The notes beneath the pieces are model-generated. The model was not told the origin of the DNA and searched no databases. It worked only from the letters and a program-made list of their open reading frames with translations. This document shows positions 22,530-34,466 of a stretch of 64,000 nt of DNA, in pieces. Numbering within the stretch: position 1 is the first letter of the stretch; the number at the start of each line of letters is the position of its first letter. Origin of the DNA: Telopea speciosissima (lineage: Eukaryota > Streptophyta > Magnoliopsida > Proteales > Proteaceae); the NCBI RefSeq assembly GCF_018873765.1, contig NC_057917.1:60074464-60138463 (forward strand), given 5' to 3'. Position numbers and translations under genes: made by a program.

Positions 22530-25466
22530 ACATCATTCTATACCAAATTGTTTGAGGAATTTATGGTTTTGGGAGGTCTCTGTTGTAGTCAGGTGAGTTC
22601 TGAATCTTCATTCAATAGAAAGTAAGCTTGTAAAGATCATCATCCTTTGTCGATAATGTTATGTCCAATGTGTTATAACTTATATGTGGCTGCTTTCTTA
22701 GCTCAATTTACTTGAATTCAGATGGTTTGGATGATGTGGGCACGGGGTGAGAATTCTCATGATCAAATTTGCTTTTGAACTTGGAGGGGCTTTCTACAAA
22801 CTTGAACCTGTGGTTACTTAACAATGGATATTGATATTTCAGTGGAACGCTATCTGATTTTCTGATTTATATATGCTGAACCTCTCAATGGAAGTTCTAG
22901 CTTTCAGGTGTTGACTTTTCCGATTCGCTGCCCCAGGAGTGTTTGGGGGGGGGGGGGGACTGAAACATGTAAGTTTTGGGATAGGGGTGAAGAAAGGTAG
23001 TAAAAGGTTTGTCTTGTTTTGTAGGATGAACTCAAGCTTTTATTTTTAATTTATACCAATAAAACAATGTCATGTAAAAATGAACTATGCTAAGTCATTT
23101 TTACAATGTAAATGAATGCTGGTGATGCCCCTCTCTTTCGTTCTCTCTTGCCAGTTTTTGGGGTTGCCAAGTTGGTGTAGTCCTGTGTAATTACAGGGAT
23201 GGAAATTTGACCATAGTGTCTTGTGAGTTTATTGTATTCCAGGGAGGTTTACCGTGACTCAATATGATTGCGGAGAGGTCCTCTGTGTACTGGGGAAGTT
23301 TATATCTAGAATATCACTTAGCTATTTGTGAATGGATAAACAAAACAGTGATTGGTCACTCTCCAATCCAGTACTGTAAAATGCTTCAAGTTGAGAGGTG
23401 TCTACTTGCGTACCATTGAACGTAATAAGTATTGATGGCAAGAGATGAGTGTTTCAGTTTCTTGTTATTACATGCTGTGAATGATGGACTTTTGCCTCTG
23501 CTCTCTTCAGATGTATGTATAATATGATGTATTGATGGAGGGATGGATTATTCACAAACTGTAGCTTGATTAGTTTGATGGATACTTGGCTATATGATCA
23601 ATATGCCATTGAGTTTCCTTTGATTCATGCCTTGGTTGATTTCTTTGCCAATCATATTCTTGAAAGATCCTATGAACAAAAATCAAGATACAAATGAATC
23701 CTGGTATGTCAGGAATTAGAGGAATCATGAGAATGACAAATTGTATCAGGAGGGAGACTTGTTACGAGAGAACTAAGCAAAAAACAATAACCCATATTTT
23801 AGTTGGCAAAAAGAATGAGCATTTGTCATACTCTAATGTCAAAAGGCTACAAGCTAAAAGAGATAGAAAGCCACCTATAAAGGTTTAAAGCAAAACTCAA
23901 GAAGTAACTAACACTATCATTTTGAGGTTTTAAGTGTGCTGCCTTAAGAGGGGCTTTTGATAAAGTCAACTACGCTCCCATACCATCGACTCTTTTCACC
24001 CAAAGTGAAAATCTCCTGGTAGATCCGGATAAGAAGATTGAGGTTTTCAAGCCCTCCCAGTAACTAACACTATGAAGTGACAATTTTATTTCTTATGGTA
24101 AGTACAAAGTTTTGTTAGTAATAGCATGCAAGAGGCAAGATGCCGTTGAAGAGGATGTACTAGCCCCATGTTTTACATGGCTTAACAAAGCCTCTGAAGT
24201 AACCTTCACTAAAAATATTGGATTTTTTATTTTTTTTTTGTTGTGGAAATACAGCATCCATTTCAAATTCTATACTATTTCTTCCCTTCTGAAATGCCAT
24301 CTTTATTCCTTGAAAGATCCTGATCTTATGGGGGAGCACATATGCTTATGCACTCCTTAGCAATGTGGAGCATAGTTCTTGCAAAAATATAAAGGACCAG
24401 CTTGTGCACTCATGCTACACTTGTTTATGGGTAAGTAGTTTACTCGGGTATTCGTTCTTGTAAATGTAAAGGACCCGCTTGTGCACTCATACTACAATTG
24501 TTATGGGCCATGGCTAAATTTACTCAGCTATTCATTTAAATCTTTTACTATCACTGCTAGGCATATGCACTTATTTTCTTCAAAGTAACTCTGCAATAGA
24601 TGACGAATCATAATAACAGTAGCTGCTTTTATAAACATAAAATTTAACTCTCTTAAAAAGAGGATTTTAAATCACAAACTTTGTGGAAAGATCTTTCCTT
24701 TGTGTTTCTAAATTTGCTGATTTCTCCACAAATTATATCCTTTCTTGTTTTCTCCTCCGTTTGTAGAAGCATCTTGGAAAAAACTCGGAGGCTTTCAAAT
24801 ACAGAGAATTCTTTTCCTTTTTAGCAAAACTTGCCTGGTTGTATGCTCATCAATCTTGAACTTAAGTGGCTGTTTGTTTTCAATTTTATAGCATGCATAG
24901 ATGTTATTAACTTCAGAAAATCACTTGGGATTGATTGCAGTAGTCTTGTCTCTTGCTGAGTTCCCTGCACATATTCATCACTTTGATAACTTCTCTTGGA
25001 ATAGGATAGTGCGCTGGCACTGTTACCAATATTTCTTTTTGGTTTGGGGTGGGTGGATCTTATTGTTGATACTAATCCAACTTTTCAAATTAATTCTTAC
25101 CCTCATGTAACATCAATTTCTAAGTTTTTATTTTGAGCTTTGAAGTAGTAGGGCTGTTGATGTGCCTGAAGCTAAACCTGAATTTACTTTTTAGTCTCAT
25201 TGATTAGATTTTATTTTGTGCAATCTCATTTAAATCAGAGAAAACAATTGAATCTTCATGCATTGGCTTGATTTGTTGACTTAGACAGTAACCAAAAACT
25301 GATACTCTTGTTTTTCTTCTTAATCAGATTTTAGTTACCTAGATCTATATTAGAAATGTAGAGTAGTTGCTGCATATCTTTGAACTTTGAAGAGGCATTT
25401 CCAACTCTGATATTTTGCTTCGCATGCCTTGAATTTTCTTTTTGTTTGTTTTGAATAAAATCATAA
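22530..25466. other. Intergenic, no gene
   Basis: Starts with the 3' UTR of the small membrane protein. A 14-bp G run lies at 22945-22958. A short tandem duplication of about 75 bp (TATAAAGGACCAGCTTGTGC type) lies at 24374-24527. Open frames such as 23694-23888 and 24112-24360 have no recognisable content. Confidence 0.4.
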
Positions 25467-25483
25467 TTTTATTTTCCTACATA

Positions 25484-25648
25484 AAAGGGCGTACCCAGTA
25501 CACGAGGCTCCCGCTACTGCAGGGTCGGGGGAGGGTCATAATGTACGCAGCCTTACCCCTGCTTCGCAGAGAGGCTGTTTACTGACTCGAACCTGCGACC
25601 ACTAGGTCGCAATGGAGCAACCTTACTGTTGCACCAAGGTCTGTCCTC
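25484..25648 (-). mobile_element. Au-type SINE with perfect 17-bp TSD
   Basis: A well-preserved Au-type SINE of 165 bp on the minus strand. It shows a tRNA-like head with A box (TGGTGCAACAGTAAGG) and B box (GGTTCGAGTC), the conserved AACAGCCTCTCTGCG and GGGGTAAGGCTGCGTACA blocks, and the tail CTGGGTACGCCCTTTT. It is bounded by a perfect 17-bp TSD TTTTATTTTCCTACATA (25467-25483 and 25649-25665), which shows LINE-type target-primed insertion. A second, older copy is at 21530-21695. Confidence 0.95.
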
Positions 25649-25665
25649 TTTTATTTTCCTACATA

Positions 25666-26524
25666 TCAAAGAAAAATTACATGACTGTAAGGAGGTGGAG
25701 CTGCAAATAAACAGCCACTTCATGAATTTTCAAAGAGTAAGACTATGCTTGTGAGAACAAGGTTGAAAAACCTTCTTCCAAATGCTTCTTGAGGCAAAGT
25801 TTCTAGTATTTTTGCTTTGAGATAGTATCTAAGAATTCTCTCCTCTATATAACTGAGAATTTTTAAGAAAAGTTCAGAATGATGTAAAGTTTGATCAGTT
25901 TGACAACCCATGAATTTGATCTGCTGTATCATTTGAATATTGAATATCTTCCCGAATGCCTATTATAATATTATCAGTCAATCATATTTAACATGCTCCG
26001 CCGAAGGCAATAAAACAGGGAGGGGGGAGAATTTGAATTTAAGATAGAAGTGGGATTTTTTGGTTTTGGTTACTTCTTAGTGTCTCAGAAAAATATAAGT
26101 AGAAGTTTGGCAAAACAGAATATTTGTGGTTTCAATTTTGCAACTAGGGGATAGGGGTGGTTTCAGAATTCTTTTGCCCCAACCTCGGACTTAATTAGAA
26201 GGTAAAAGTAAAATGAAATCATTTCAAAGAATAAGCAAGGATTCCTTATCTGTGGTTTATTCATGAGGAATGCCATAAGTGACTTGCCTAATAACTTAGT
26301 TATTTCATGCTAATCTACTAAACAAGAATCTTGTATCTTGTAGAACATCTGATCCAGCTTGTAGATGACTGTAAAAGAATATTATGTGTTGTAAACCATA
26401 TGCCTATGGAGAAGAGAATAACCATATCCCATCCAAAAGGCCTTGATGCATATTCGTGGTCGAACTTACTCGAACCCAGGAACCCAGACCAAGATGAACC
26501 AGATCCCAACCTTGTTCTGGTTCT
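25666..26524. other. Intergenic, no gene
   Basis: AT-rich, with no recognisable coding frame or repeat boundary. Confidence 0.35.
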
Positions 26525-26860
26525 GTAGGATATTTAGAATTTATTTTATTGGGGAAAGATATTATGTAATCTTTTATTTTGGGATCTCTATTAGGCATGT
26601 AGGGAAATTTCCAGTTTGAGTTTTATTGAGTTTCTATTTTGGTATTCTATATTTTAGGAAGTAATTAGGAGTCTTTGTTTTTTAGATTTTATAGACCTAT
26701 GTAACCCAGTGATTGGAGTAATTGATTGAGAATGAAATAGTGAGTTGTTTGGTTGAAGCCTGTGTGGCTTGTGCGAACTTCTCCCTGTTGATGTCTACAT
26801 TGCCCTTCCCTAACAGTTCAAGCTTTTAGGTGAAACGGTAGCGAACATGGTATTAGGGCA
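26525..26860 (+). mobile_element. LTR-like remnant with primer binding site
   Basis: A sequence starting TGTAGGATATTTAG and ending AGCGAACA at 26847, followed at once by TGGTATTAGGGC, close to the initiator-Met-tRNA primer site TGGTATCAGAGC. It has LTR-like traits: AT-rich, a possible TATA box (TTTTATAGACCTATG), then an AATGAAATA signal. No second LTR and no gag or pol follow, so it would be a 5' remnant or truncated insertion. Confidence 0.4.
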
Positions 26861-27471
26861 GGGAGGTCAAGTGTTTGACTCCTAGGAAGTGCATTGGAAG
26901 AGTTTTCTCGATATTTCTTCTCCCTCGATGCTGCGTGAAGAAAATCAATCCATCTAATGTTGGGCCAGCCTAAGCTTCATAGTCCACCCAAACAGATCAA
27001 TATTTTGTAGTTTAATTTTTTACTTTTATTTGTTTAGGTTTAGATTGAGGAAAAATAACAGTGACTCTTAGATATGAAAATGTTCACTGGTGATTATTAA
27101 GTTATGGTTATGTAGAAAACACGCAAGGAATTGAAAAATATAAGGAGGCCAGATCAATGGCCACCAATCCTCATGTGGATCACCTAATCCCGACAGATAT
27201 TGGCTGGTTTTTGAGGACTGGTTCATGCTGCCCATGTACAGGCCTAATCCCCCCCCCCCCCAAACAATCGAAAGAATCCAGATAAGTGGCATTTATGTTT
27301 ATGGTCCACATTTGAGATGCAAGGGTTCAGCAATTTGATACTTTCAGTTGCATTTCAACTTCCAGTTATGAAACCTTATCCTTGTTAACACAATCCTGTT
27401 GTTAGTGTAGTGGCAATTCTTCAAATTTAATGTGGTTCAACATGTTCTTCAGCGGGTAGCTAGCTTTTCGT
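26861..27471. other. Intergenic, no gene
   Basis: Includes a 13-bp C run (27249-27261). No coding or RNA feature recognised. Confidence 0.35.
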
Positions 27472-27596
27472 TATAGTTGTCATGGCGTCTAGGCTATTCT
27501 AGGTGTTGGAAGAGGGAAAATAATCAAAGCCACACCAAGAAGGCATCACCTAGGTGACCAAGGCATGGATGCCTAGGCAATGCTTGACAACTATGG
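27472..27596. mobile_element. Small MITE-like element, GTTGTCA ends
   Basis: About 125 bp with inverted ends: TATAGTTGTCATGGCGTCTA on the left and the complement of GCTTGACAACTATGG on the right. Inner CCTAGG motifs recur. The same CACCTAGG and TTGACAACTATG motifs occur at 285-695. Confidence 0.55.
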
Positions 27597-27982
27597 TTTT
27601 CATATTTCACACACTGTAAGCAGTTTCGCCCTCAGAATGGGGGTAAGACTTTATGGCCTATGGGAGTTCTTTTTTTGGCATGCTGGTAGTTTCTCCATTA
27701 GATGTTGGCAGGTCTTTAGGCACCTGAAGAATCATTCTCAATAGATGTTTCTGATGAGGTCACAATCGTTAGAATCTGTGAGGACGTTTAGGTTGCTTGT
27801 CTGATGTGAAAAGTTTCATTGAACAGAAATGGGTCACCCTGACTTCCTGTGCCTTTGACAATACTTTGCAGATTCCTTGTTTTGTCATTTATTGAGATGT
27901 TGCATTGGCAACAGAAACATTGCTGAATTTTGATGATCCTAGCCATTTGATTCTTGTTGACCAATGCAATATGATGTTGATT

Positions 27983-28480
27983 CTACTCAAACAAAACCTC
28001 ATTTGGATGGCCAGGTACTTCAAAGAGCCATTTGGTTTGTGGCAAATGCACTTGGCGGCCTAGCACACTTGGATCGTCCAGATTAGTTATGTATCGATTA
28101 TACATCTGTAGCATGAGGAATCCCCATAGGTGCAGAAATAAAGTGTGAGGGAGAATCCATGTTTGTTCACTGCAGATGTGAAGTCCAGAGCCCGAACTAC
28201 AGATCTTCGGAAATTGTAACATGCTTTTCTGCTCGGCAACATATATTTCAGTGACATATTTAGTGTCAGGATCAGGACAGGTACCAATTTTTTTTCTCAT
28301 GGAGAGTGACAATTCTTTGAGGTAATTATTCATCATCCAGGATTTTATTTATTCCATCATGAGACCCCGTATATTCCATCAAAAGTATATCTGGCAGTTA
28401 TACTTTTTGTTGACGATGCATCGCGACCTCCGGATCAAGTCCAGGCATTTCCACATAGCTCCATGTGAATAACATCGGAA
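27983..28480 (-). pseudogene. Possible Ty3 pol remnant
   Basis: At about 28420-28470 the minus strand encodes YVEMPGLDPEVAMHR, which resembles the segment just before the reverse transcriptase in plant Ty3 polyproteins. The adjoining 117-codon open frame at 27983-28336 has a protein-like composition (LHLWGFLMLQMYNRYITNLD) but I cannot place it in a family, and it is not in frame with the first segment. Confidence 0.3.
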
Positions 28481-29311
28481 AACTCCTGTAACAGGCTCAT
28501 GTATTCTGCTTTCTTCCTTCCTCACCTAGAAGAGCACTGAGGATGGGCATAAAGAAATCGTCTTGGTAGCAACCACCAAACCAATAGAGCAAGGGTTAGC
28601 TCTGTAGCTGGTCCACAAGCAAGGTAAGTAGGTCCATTACCGTCAGCCGCAGTTTTCTGTCCTATGGACCTTGTTAGCTTGTTTTGTATTTGTTGCTTAA
28701 TTGCCGGAAGAGACAGGGAGCTAGATAAGCTTTGCAAACAAAAGGTAAATGCTGAAGTACATAGCTATCTTACACTACTTGTATTCAATATCTACAGAAA
28801 GTATGGAAGACAATTGGGGAAGAAGAAAACAATTTCAAATTGGCAATTTTCGGATCTTAATTATAATCGAGTCACATGTCTCTAACTGAGATATTGTACT
28901 GATAAACATAAGTAACCGAGAAACCATGTTCTTTACCTTAGTGCTAACTCTAAGCTTCTTAATTTGTTCACAAAGAGAGATAAAACCCTTACCACTTGAC
29001 AATTACATATACTAGTTAACTCACGCTTGTGGACAATGCTTCCTCATCTCTGAGGAGCCATGACAAGAGTCAACTCTAAGCCTATTTCCCCTCAGTTACA
29101 TTTCCTCTTTTTGGGATCTTTAGGTTGGTCTAGATTTTTGATTCATGCAAAGCTGATGTATTCTTTTATTTATGTAGCAAGCAGACATGAAACCATGCAG
29201 AATCTTCCATTGATCTATTGATCATATTGAGCTCATCTCAGATACTGTGCTCTCTATCTTTGCTAGAAGGCTGAATTATATTACTATATGTTCCATGTTC
29301 TGTTGGATGTG
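28481..29311. other. Intergenic, no gene
   Basis: The last 200 bases (29100-29311) are probably the 3' UTR of the aquaporin exon on the minus strand. Nothing else recognised. Confidence 0.35.
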
Positions 29312-29510
29312 TCATCTTCTCAAGCTCCGTATTGTTGCTGGCTTGTCTGCATCATTTTCTTGTGGCAGTTTGACGATTGAGTAGATGCCAGCTCCAGAGA
29401 GTGTACCGAGGATTGGGGCGGTTAAGTAGATCCAGATGGCTTTGTAGTTGTTAGCAGCTATGGCTGGCCCCAGAGTTCTCACAGGATTCATGGATGCTCC
29501 CGTGCTTTCC
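29312..29510 (-). CDS. NIP6;1-like aquaporin, last exon only
   Basis: A minus-strand exon with a clean acceptor (GATGTAG before 29510) and an intact frame of 65 aa to TGA 29312-29314. It begins [15 protein letters not shown] and ends RSLRR. It contains the second NPA-type motif of aquaporins in the NPV form, the last membrane span ([18 protein letters not shown]) and the C-terminal tail. NPV in this motif is a feature of the NIP5;1/NIP6;1 group, which transports boric acid and other small neutral solutes across the plasma membrane. No stop or frameshift. I could not find any earlier exon on this strand up to 43 kb; repeats fill that space. It is either the end of a gene with very long introns or a leftover of a truncated copy. 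Confidence 0.85.
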
Positions 29511-30069
29511 CTACATCATAAACAGAGGGAGTCCTTGAGGAGCTCGAGCATACACTTGGAAAATAGATGAAGAAATGATCAACCAAGAGAAGGGATGCAA
29601 CCAGGTTTTAAAACTCAGAACCAGGTATGGGATCAGTTTCCATTGATTCTGAGTTAAAGCATCCCTGAATCAGTCAGAATTGGCTGGAACCGGCTAAACT
29701 CGGACTCAGTATGTGTAGAATTGGGTTTTATTAGAATTGTTCAATTCAGCTGATACCAATCCCAGTTTTAAAACCATGCCCGTTGTCGGCATGATTCAAG
29801 TTCATGCTATCGGGCACATTATCAGTCTCTGCCAATACCAATCTGAATTGGACAATGTCGGTTGGGATTGGATGATTTTACCCTTGGTCTGTAACATCGA
29901 GATGGGATCGGTTAGGTTCGGGATTGGTGGTGCCGATCTCGATCTAGATAGGCCAATTGGTCGATACCTCAGACCATGGCAGATTGGCAGTAGGCCTAGT
30001 TGTGTTCCCATTTCCTCCACTAAGATAATATTGTGAAATTCCATTTTTAAGTAAGGAAAGGGATTGCTA
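29511..30069. other. Dispersed GATCGG-type repeat
   Basis: 29600-29985 is built from imperfect GATTGG, CGGTATC and AACCGGC motifs that recur elsewhere in the window. No exon of the neighbouring aquaporin is visible. Confidence 0.4.
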
Positions 30070-30240
30070 CCAGGCTGCATGGCCCCTACAGCATACAGGG
30101 CGCATCTAATTGAATGAGATTTTTCTTTTCAGGCGTGGGGTAGTCATTTCGCCCTTCTTTGTCTAGTCATCCAGATAGCCTTCTTTTGCCCTTTTTGAGT
30201 GGGGTAATTATGGAGCGAATGGTCCTATAACAGAAAATGG
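30070..30240. mobile_element. MITE-like element, family 1, copy c
   Basis: Degraded copy: GGCTGCATGGCCCCTAC, then GGGGTAGTCATTTCGCCC. Ends not well preserved. Confidence 0.45.
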
Positions 30241-32310
30241 TTCTAAAGCTGATCCAAGGAATATAGCTACTTTATGATGGTAGGGTAGGAAATAACCTTT
30301 CAAAGTAGGGAAGAAATGATGTGATAGGACTCAACTCCTCACATGGGTTGCATTCATGTGCTTTCATATCAAAAAAATTTATGTGATTGATTGGTAGCAC
30401 TACATTTTTTGACAGGGGGCCCACGGATTATTTATTGTAACTTTTCATCTATTCCATCCAACCATACATTTATAGCCATTGCCCATGAGATCTGTCTACA
30501 TCCTAATAAAGCAATAAAGTGGATGGTCACTCATCCATTTTCTAATATGCCTTCTTGTTTTAACAAATATGATAGAGTAAGTATTCATTTGTGGATTTGT
30601 TATTCCTTGGCAAATGCACACTAATTTTGTTAAGGACCTAGAGAATCTCCTCACCATGGAGATCTAACCCTTTGCACATTAATATGGTGAAAGGTAACTT
30701 TCGATCCTCTAAAGTAGGGATTCTCTTCTCCATGGGTGAAGGAAAATCTAATTGTCGGTCAAATATTCTTGGGGAACAGGATTCTTATGCACAGGAGATT
30801 CACCCATCGAGCTTGTCTTATAGGGGGGGTTTTTGGTCATCTCGGATAGACATAAAATTGTTCTCAACTTAGGTTGTGCATGAAATCTATTGTCGATTCT
30901 TTTCTTTCTATTTCTGGGGCCGTTGGTCATCTCAGATGAGTATAAAATTGTTCTCAACGTAGGTTGTGCATGAAAACTATTGTCTATTCTTTTCATTCTA
31001 TTCCTCCCTCGTTCACCATTAACAATGGTGACTCTTTCCCATCCCATAAATATGATGACTCTTAAAGAACCTATATGCTATTACTTAACCTTTCTATCTA
31101 GATATTTTCAGCTTATTAAATTGAATTTTTTACTGGTGTAAAAAAATTGCATGGTATTGGATCGGATTCGATATTGGGATGGGATTGATCATGTCGGCCC
31201 GGTATCGAACGATATAGTGTTTTGCCAGATCGTGTTGGTATTGGATCGATATGGATTGACTGATACCATGAACTAAATCCCTGACCAGGAATGCCTTGTA
31301 AGGAAATTATTTTCCAGAACTTTTGCCTAAAGTTATAAATTGTTTTGGGGGGGGGGGGGGGGGATCATAAAAAGTGGCCTAGATTCTCTTTGAGAATAAA
31401 CTTGATTGGCTTTCTTCCATTCTTCTTCATCCTTTTTATCTCTATCTTTTCTTATCTATTGGGTTTGTTCCATTCTTCTTCATCCTTTGGCCTTTTTCTT
31501 TTCTTTTCTTTAATTTTTTTTATTATTTTTGTTGTACTTTATTGAGGTGGTTGGTCAGGAGAAAGCAGTTAAATGGCCAACTCACTAATTCTTTCTTAAT
31601 TTGTTTTCAATTATTCCCTTTGTTGTGGTTGAAACCGGGTCTAACTTTCCTTGTAAAACTATCACACAATGGGAATGAGTTTGTCTAACTAATCATATAA
31701 ATGGGGTTATGAACATTCATATCAACCAATAGTTTTTTTGTCTAGCTTACTGGGGTCCTACAAAAAGGTTTTGTAGGGAACCATTATGGTCTACAAGTGT
31801 GATATGGGCTAAATGGACTTTGGGTCTCCCCATTTCTCCATCTTTAAGGTAGAAAGGGAACCCATTTCTACTATGTAACATAGGAATAATGGCATCTGAC
31901 CTTTTGTGTAGTTGTTCAAACAAGTGGGACTTCAGCTTTCTATCATTTTATCATTCAATGCATGAGGGCACCATTAGAGGGCTATTGTTTATGGCAAGGT
32001 CATGTTTTAGACCAATCCAGAAAATGCCTTCTTTGCCTCCACTTTGTAACTAAGAAGTGAAGACCAAGTTTTTTCACCCATTGTGCAAGAAATTAATCTC
32101 TTCATCTATCAATTTTGGTGATTGGATGGGATTTTTGGAACAGTGTCAAAGGTATTCATACAATAAGCTAGGGAAGCAATTATGACAGCACACTGGTAGA
32201 AAATATGAATGACTTATATGAGGGAACAAAAGTTATCTTATACGGTAGCCAATTATGGATACATGACCTCGGTATGAGAATTCCAATCGATACGTACATC
32301 AAAAATCAAC
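30241..32310. other. Intergenic, no gene
   Basis: A tandem duplication of period about 90 bp begins at 30833 and 30923 (TTGGTCATCTC...AAATTGTTCTCAAC). GATCGG-type repeat at 31145-31270. A 17-bp G run at 31347-31363. No coding frame recognised. Confidence 0.4.
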
Positions 32311-32930
32311 AAGTCAACACACTAACTATGTAGGTCGACTGAGTCGTATCACACGGCATAATCCATAAAAGACTATGGACGCCTCCCATTGTGCAAATGG
32401 GGAAGCGTGAATCGGCCTCTAACATAAAACAGCCTTATGGCATCCGCAAGTAGTTGTGCACTCACCTTTGAATACTACAAAGTTGTGCTTTGATCAAAAG
32501 ACAAACTTTCAAAAGGTACATGGTAAAGCAAAGATCTAAAATAAAAAATAACTCTTGTGTGCTACTTGAATGCACACAAAGTGTCAAGGACATCATCTAT
32601 TTTTAGACAAGTGATATGCCTTGGAAACACCTGAGCAAAAGGGCCCAAGAGATGTGTTTCTGTTGAGAGAAGAAACAGAAAGAGTCATTGTAGACATTTG
32701 ACGCATTCTGGCTAATGTTCAAAGAAAAATTGTCGACATTGGTGACTCATCGGACAATCCAAATCGGATATCGGTGAATCCACACTAGATGTCAAACAAA
32801 GAACACTTCACATGCAGAAGTGTTTGTCAGAGATCCTGAGAAACCCCAACGACTAAATGTCTCAGCCCAATGTTCAAAAATCATTTGTCAACGTTGTTAA
32901 AACATTATCTGACGTTGGCCAAGCCAAAGA
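32311..32930. repeat. Degenerate direct repeat, copy A
   Basis: Aligns by eye over its length with 33237-33927: GTAGGT..ACTGAGTCGT, AAGCACGAATCG, TTGTGTGC..TTGAATGCACACAAA, AAGAGATGTGT, AGAGATCCTGAGAAA and TCTGACGTTGGCCAAGCC. It is diverged and has indels. The pair flanks a short region with RNase H remnants, so an old LTR pair is possible. Confidence 0.6.
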
Positions 32931-33068
32931 AATATTGGCAGTCGAACGAGGGATAGAAAAGTTTCAATTTTATCTCATTGGTCATATGTTCTAGATTGAG
33001 ATGGATATGTCTTCCTTTCCCCGCATGTTATAGTTTAAACAGAAGATTCTTTCAGAACCATAGCTTTT

Positions 33069-33200
33069 CCGATTGGCAGATTGGTTCTCCAAGTGGTCAT
33101 TTAAAGTCAAGCATACCAAAGGAAATCAGCAAGCACATTATTTTTTCTTTTGATATGCTTGACTTTAAATGACCATTTGGAGAACCAATCTACCCATCGG
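33069..33200. repeat. Inverted repeat of an RNase H fragment
   Basis: Arms 33079-33115 and 33154-33190 are 37 bp and match at 36 positions, with a 38-nt loop; weaker pairing extends outward to about 33069 and 33200. Both arms encode the same peptide when read outside-in, with the core DWFSKWSFKVKH, a motif seen near the end of RNase H in Ty3 and plant pararetrovirus-like polymerases. The structure is thus a head-to-head duplication of a retroelement fragment. Confidence 0.8.
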
Positions 33201-33236
33201 AGAAATTGTGATCGGAGTCTGTTCCGTTATCAAAAA

Positions 33237-33927
33237 GAAAACACACACACACGTAGGTGAGTTGAGTCGTGTCACTTGACATTGTCCTTAAAATTGCAGA
33301 CGTCTTCCATGGTGCAATCAAGAAAAGCACGAATCGACCTCTAAGATGAAACAACCCTACAACATCTACAAGTAATCGTTCGTACATTCACTTACTACAC
33401 TCCTTCTAGTATTGTAAAATTGTGATGTGACCATAAACAAACTTTTAAAGGGTATACGATAAAGCAAAGAACTTAAAAGAAGAACTCTTGTGTGCACTCT
33501 TGTGTGATAATTGAATGCACACAAACTTAATGAGATAAAGAGAAGGGAGTAAAACAATTGGAATTACTTAACTCAAGTGTCAAGGACGTTATGTATTTAT
33601 AGAAGAGTGATATCCTTTGGAAACATCTATCCAAAGGACCCAAGAGATGTGTCTCGGAAATGGAAGACATAGAAAAAGAGTTGTTCTCGACGTTCGATGC
33701 ATTCTGGTTGACATTCAAAACGAAAATCACTGACGGAGGCAATCCATTAGACAACCCACATCCAACGTTGGTGAATCCACTCTAGCCATTGAACAAAGAA
33801 TATTCCACAGCCGGAAGTATTTGTTAGAGATCCTGAGAAATCTCGACCAATTTCTGCTCGTACGTTCAACAATCACTTGCTGACGTCAGATTTTTTTTTT
33901 TTTTATTATCTAACGTCAGTCAAGCCC
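33237..33927. repeat. Degenerate direct repeat, copy B
   Basis: Partner of 32311-32930. It includes an extra duplication of ACTCTTGTGTG around 33483 and a T run before its end (TCTAACGTCAGTCAAGCC). No open frame of note. Confidence 0.6.
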
Positions 33928-34103
33928 TTCTAGATCTAAGCCACAACCCAACTCGGTGCGCACATGTATGAATTAAACCTCAAACCCACCGAAGAAAAGA
34001 GAGTGTAATGAGTCTCTCTTCTATGGAATCATACCCTTGTAGTTTCCATTCTAAGAAATCAGTCTCACTTCACTCTCTTTTATATAAATAAACTTAGTAT
34101 AGA

Positions 34104-34466
34104 AGAGATGAGGATGTTGAGAAAGGATGAGTGGCAAAACTAGAAAAGATAAAGTAAGAAATGATCATATTAGAGTTGATTTGGGAGTAACTCTGATATA
34201 TGATAAGCTACGAGAAAATCGTTTAGGTGGTATGGTCATGTTCAATGGAAGCCTTTGGATGCCCTAGTACGAAGGAATGATTTAATTCAGATTGAAGAAA
34301 CTACAAGAGTCAAAGGCCAACCTAAAATGCCTTTATGAGAAGTGATGAGGAAAGACACGTGTAACTTAGGCCTTGTATCAAGTATGACCTTGAATAGAAT
34401 TGATTGAAATGCAAGAATCCATGTGGCCGATCCCGTTTAATTGGGATATGGTTGAGTGTTGTTGTT
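34104..34466 (+). pseudogene. RTE LINE 3' end remnant
   Basis: Plus-strand translation in two frames gives SGKTRKDKVRNDHIRVDLGV, DKLRENRL, then after a one-base deletion RWYGHVQWKP, DALVRRNDLIQI and IDWNARIHVADP. This is the conserved C-terminal region of plant RTE-clade LINE polyproteins. It is followed by the family tail (CCGTTTAATTGGGATATGG) and TTG repeats. Stops and a frameshift make it dead. Confidence 0.85.

Noticed and set aside
33079..33190. A conventional microRNA gene
   Set aside because: The stem is too perfect and both arms encode an RNase H segment, so it is better explained as an inverted retroelement duplication; kept as a finding only for its small-RNA potential.
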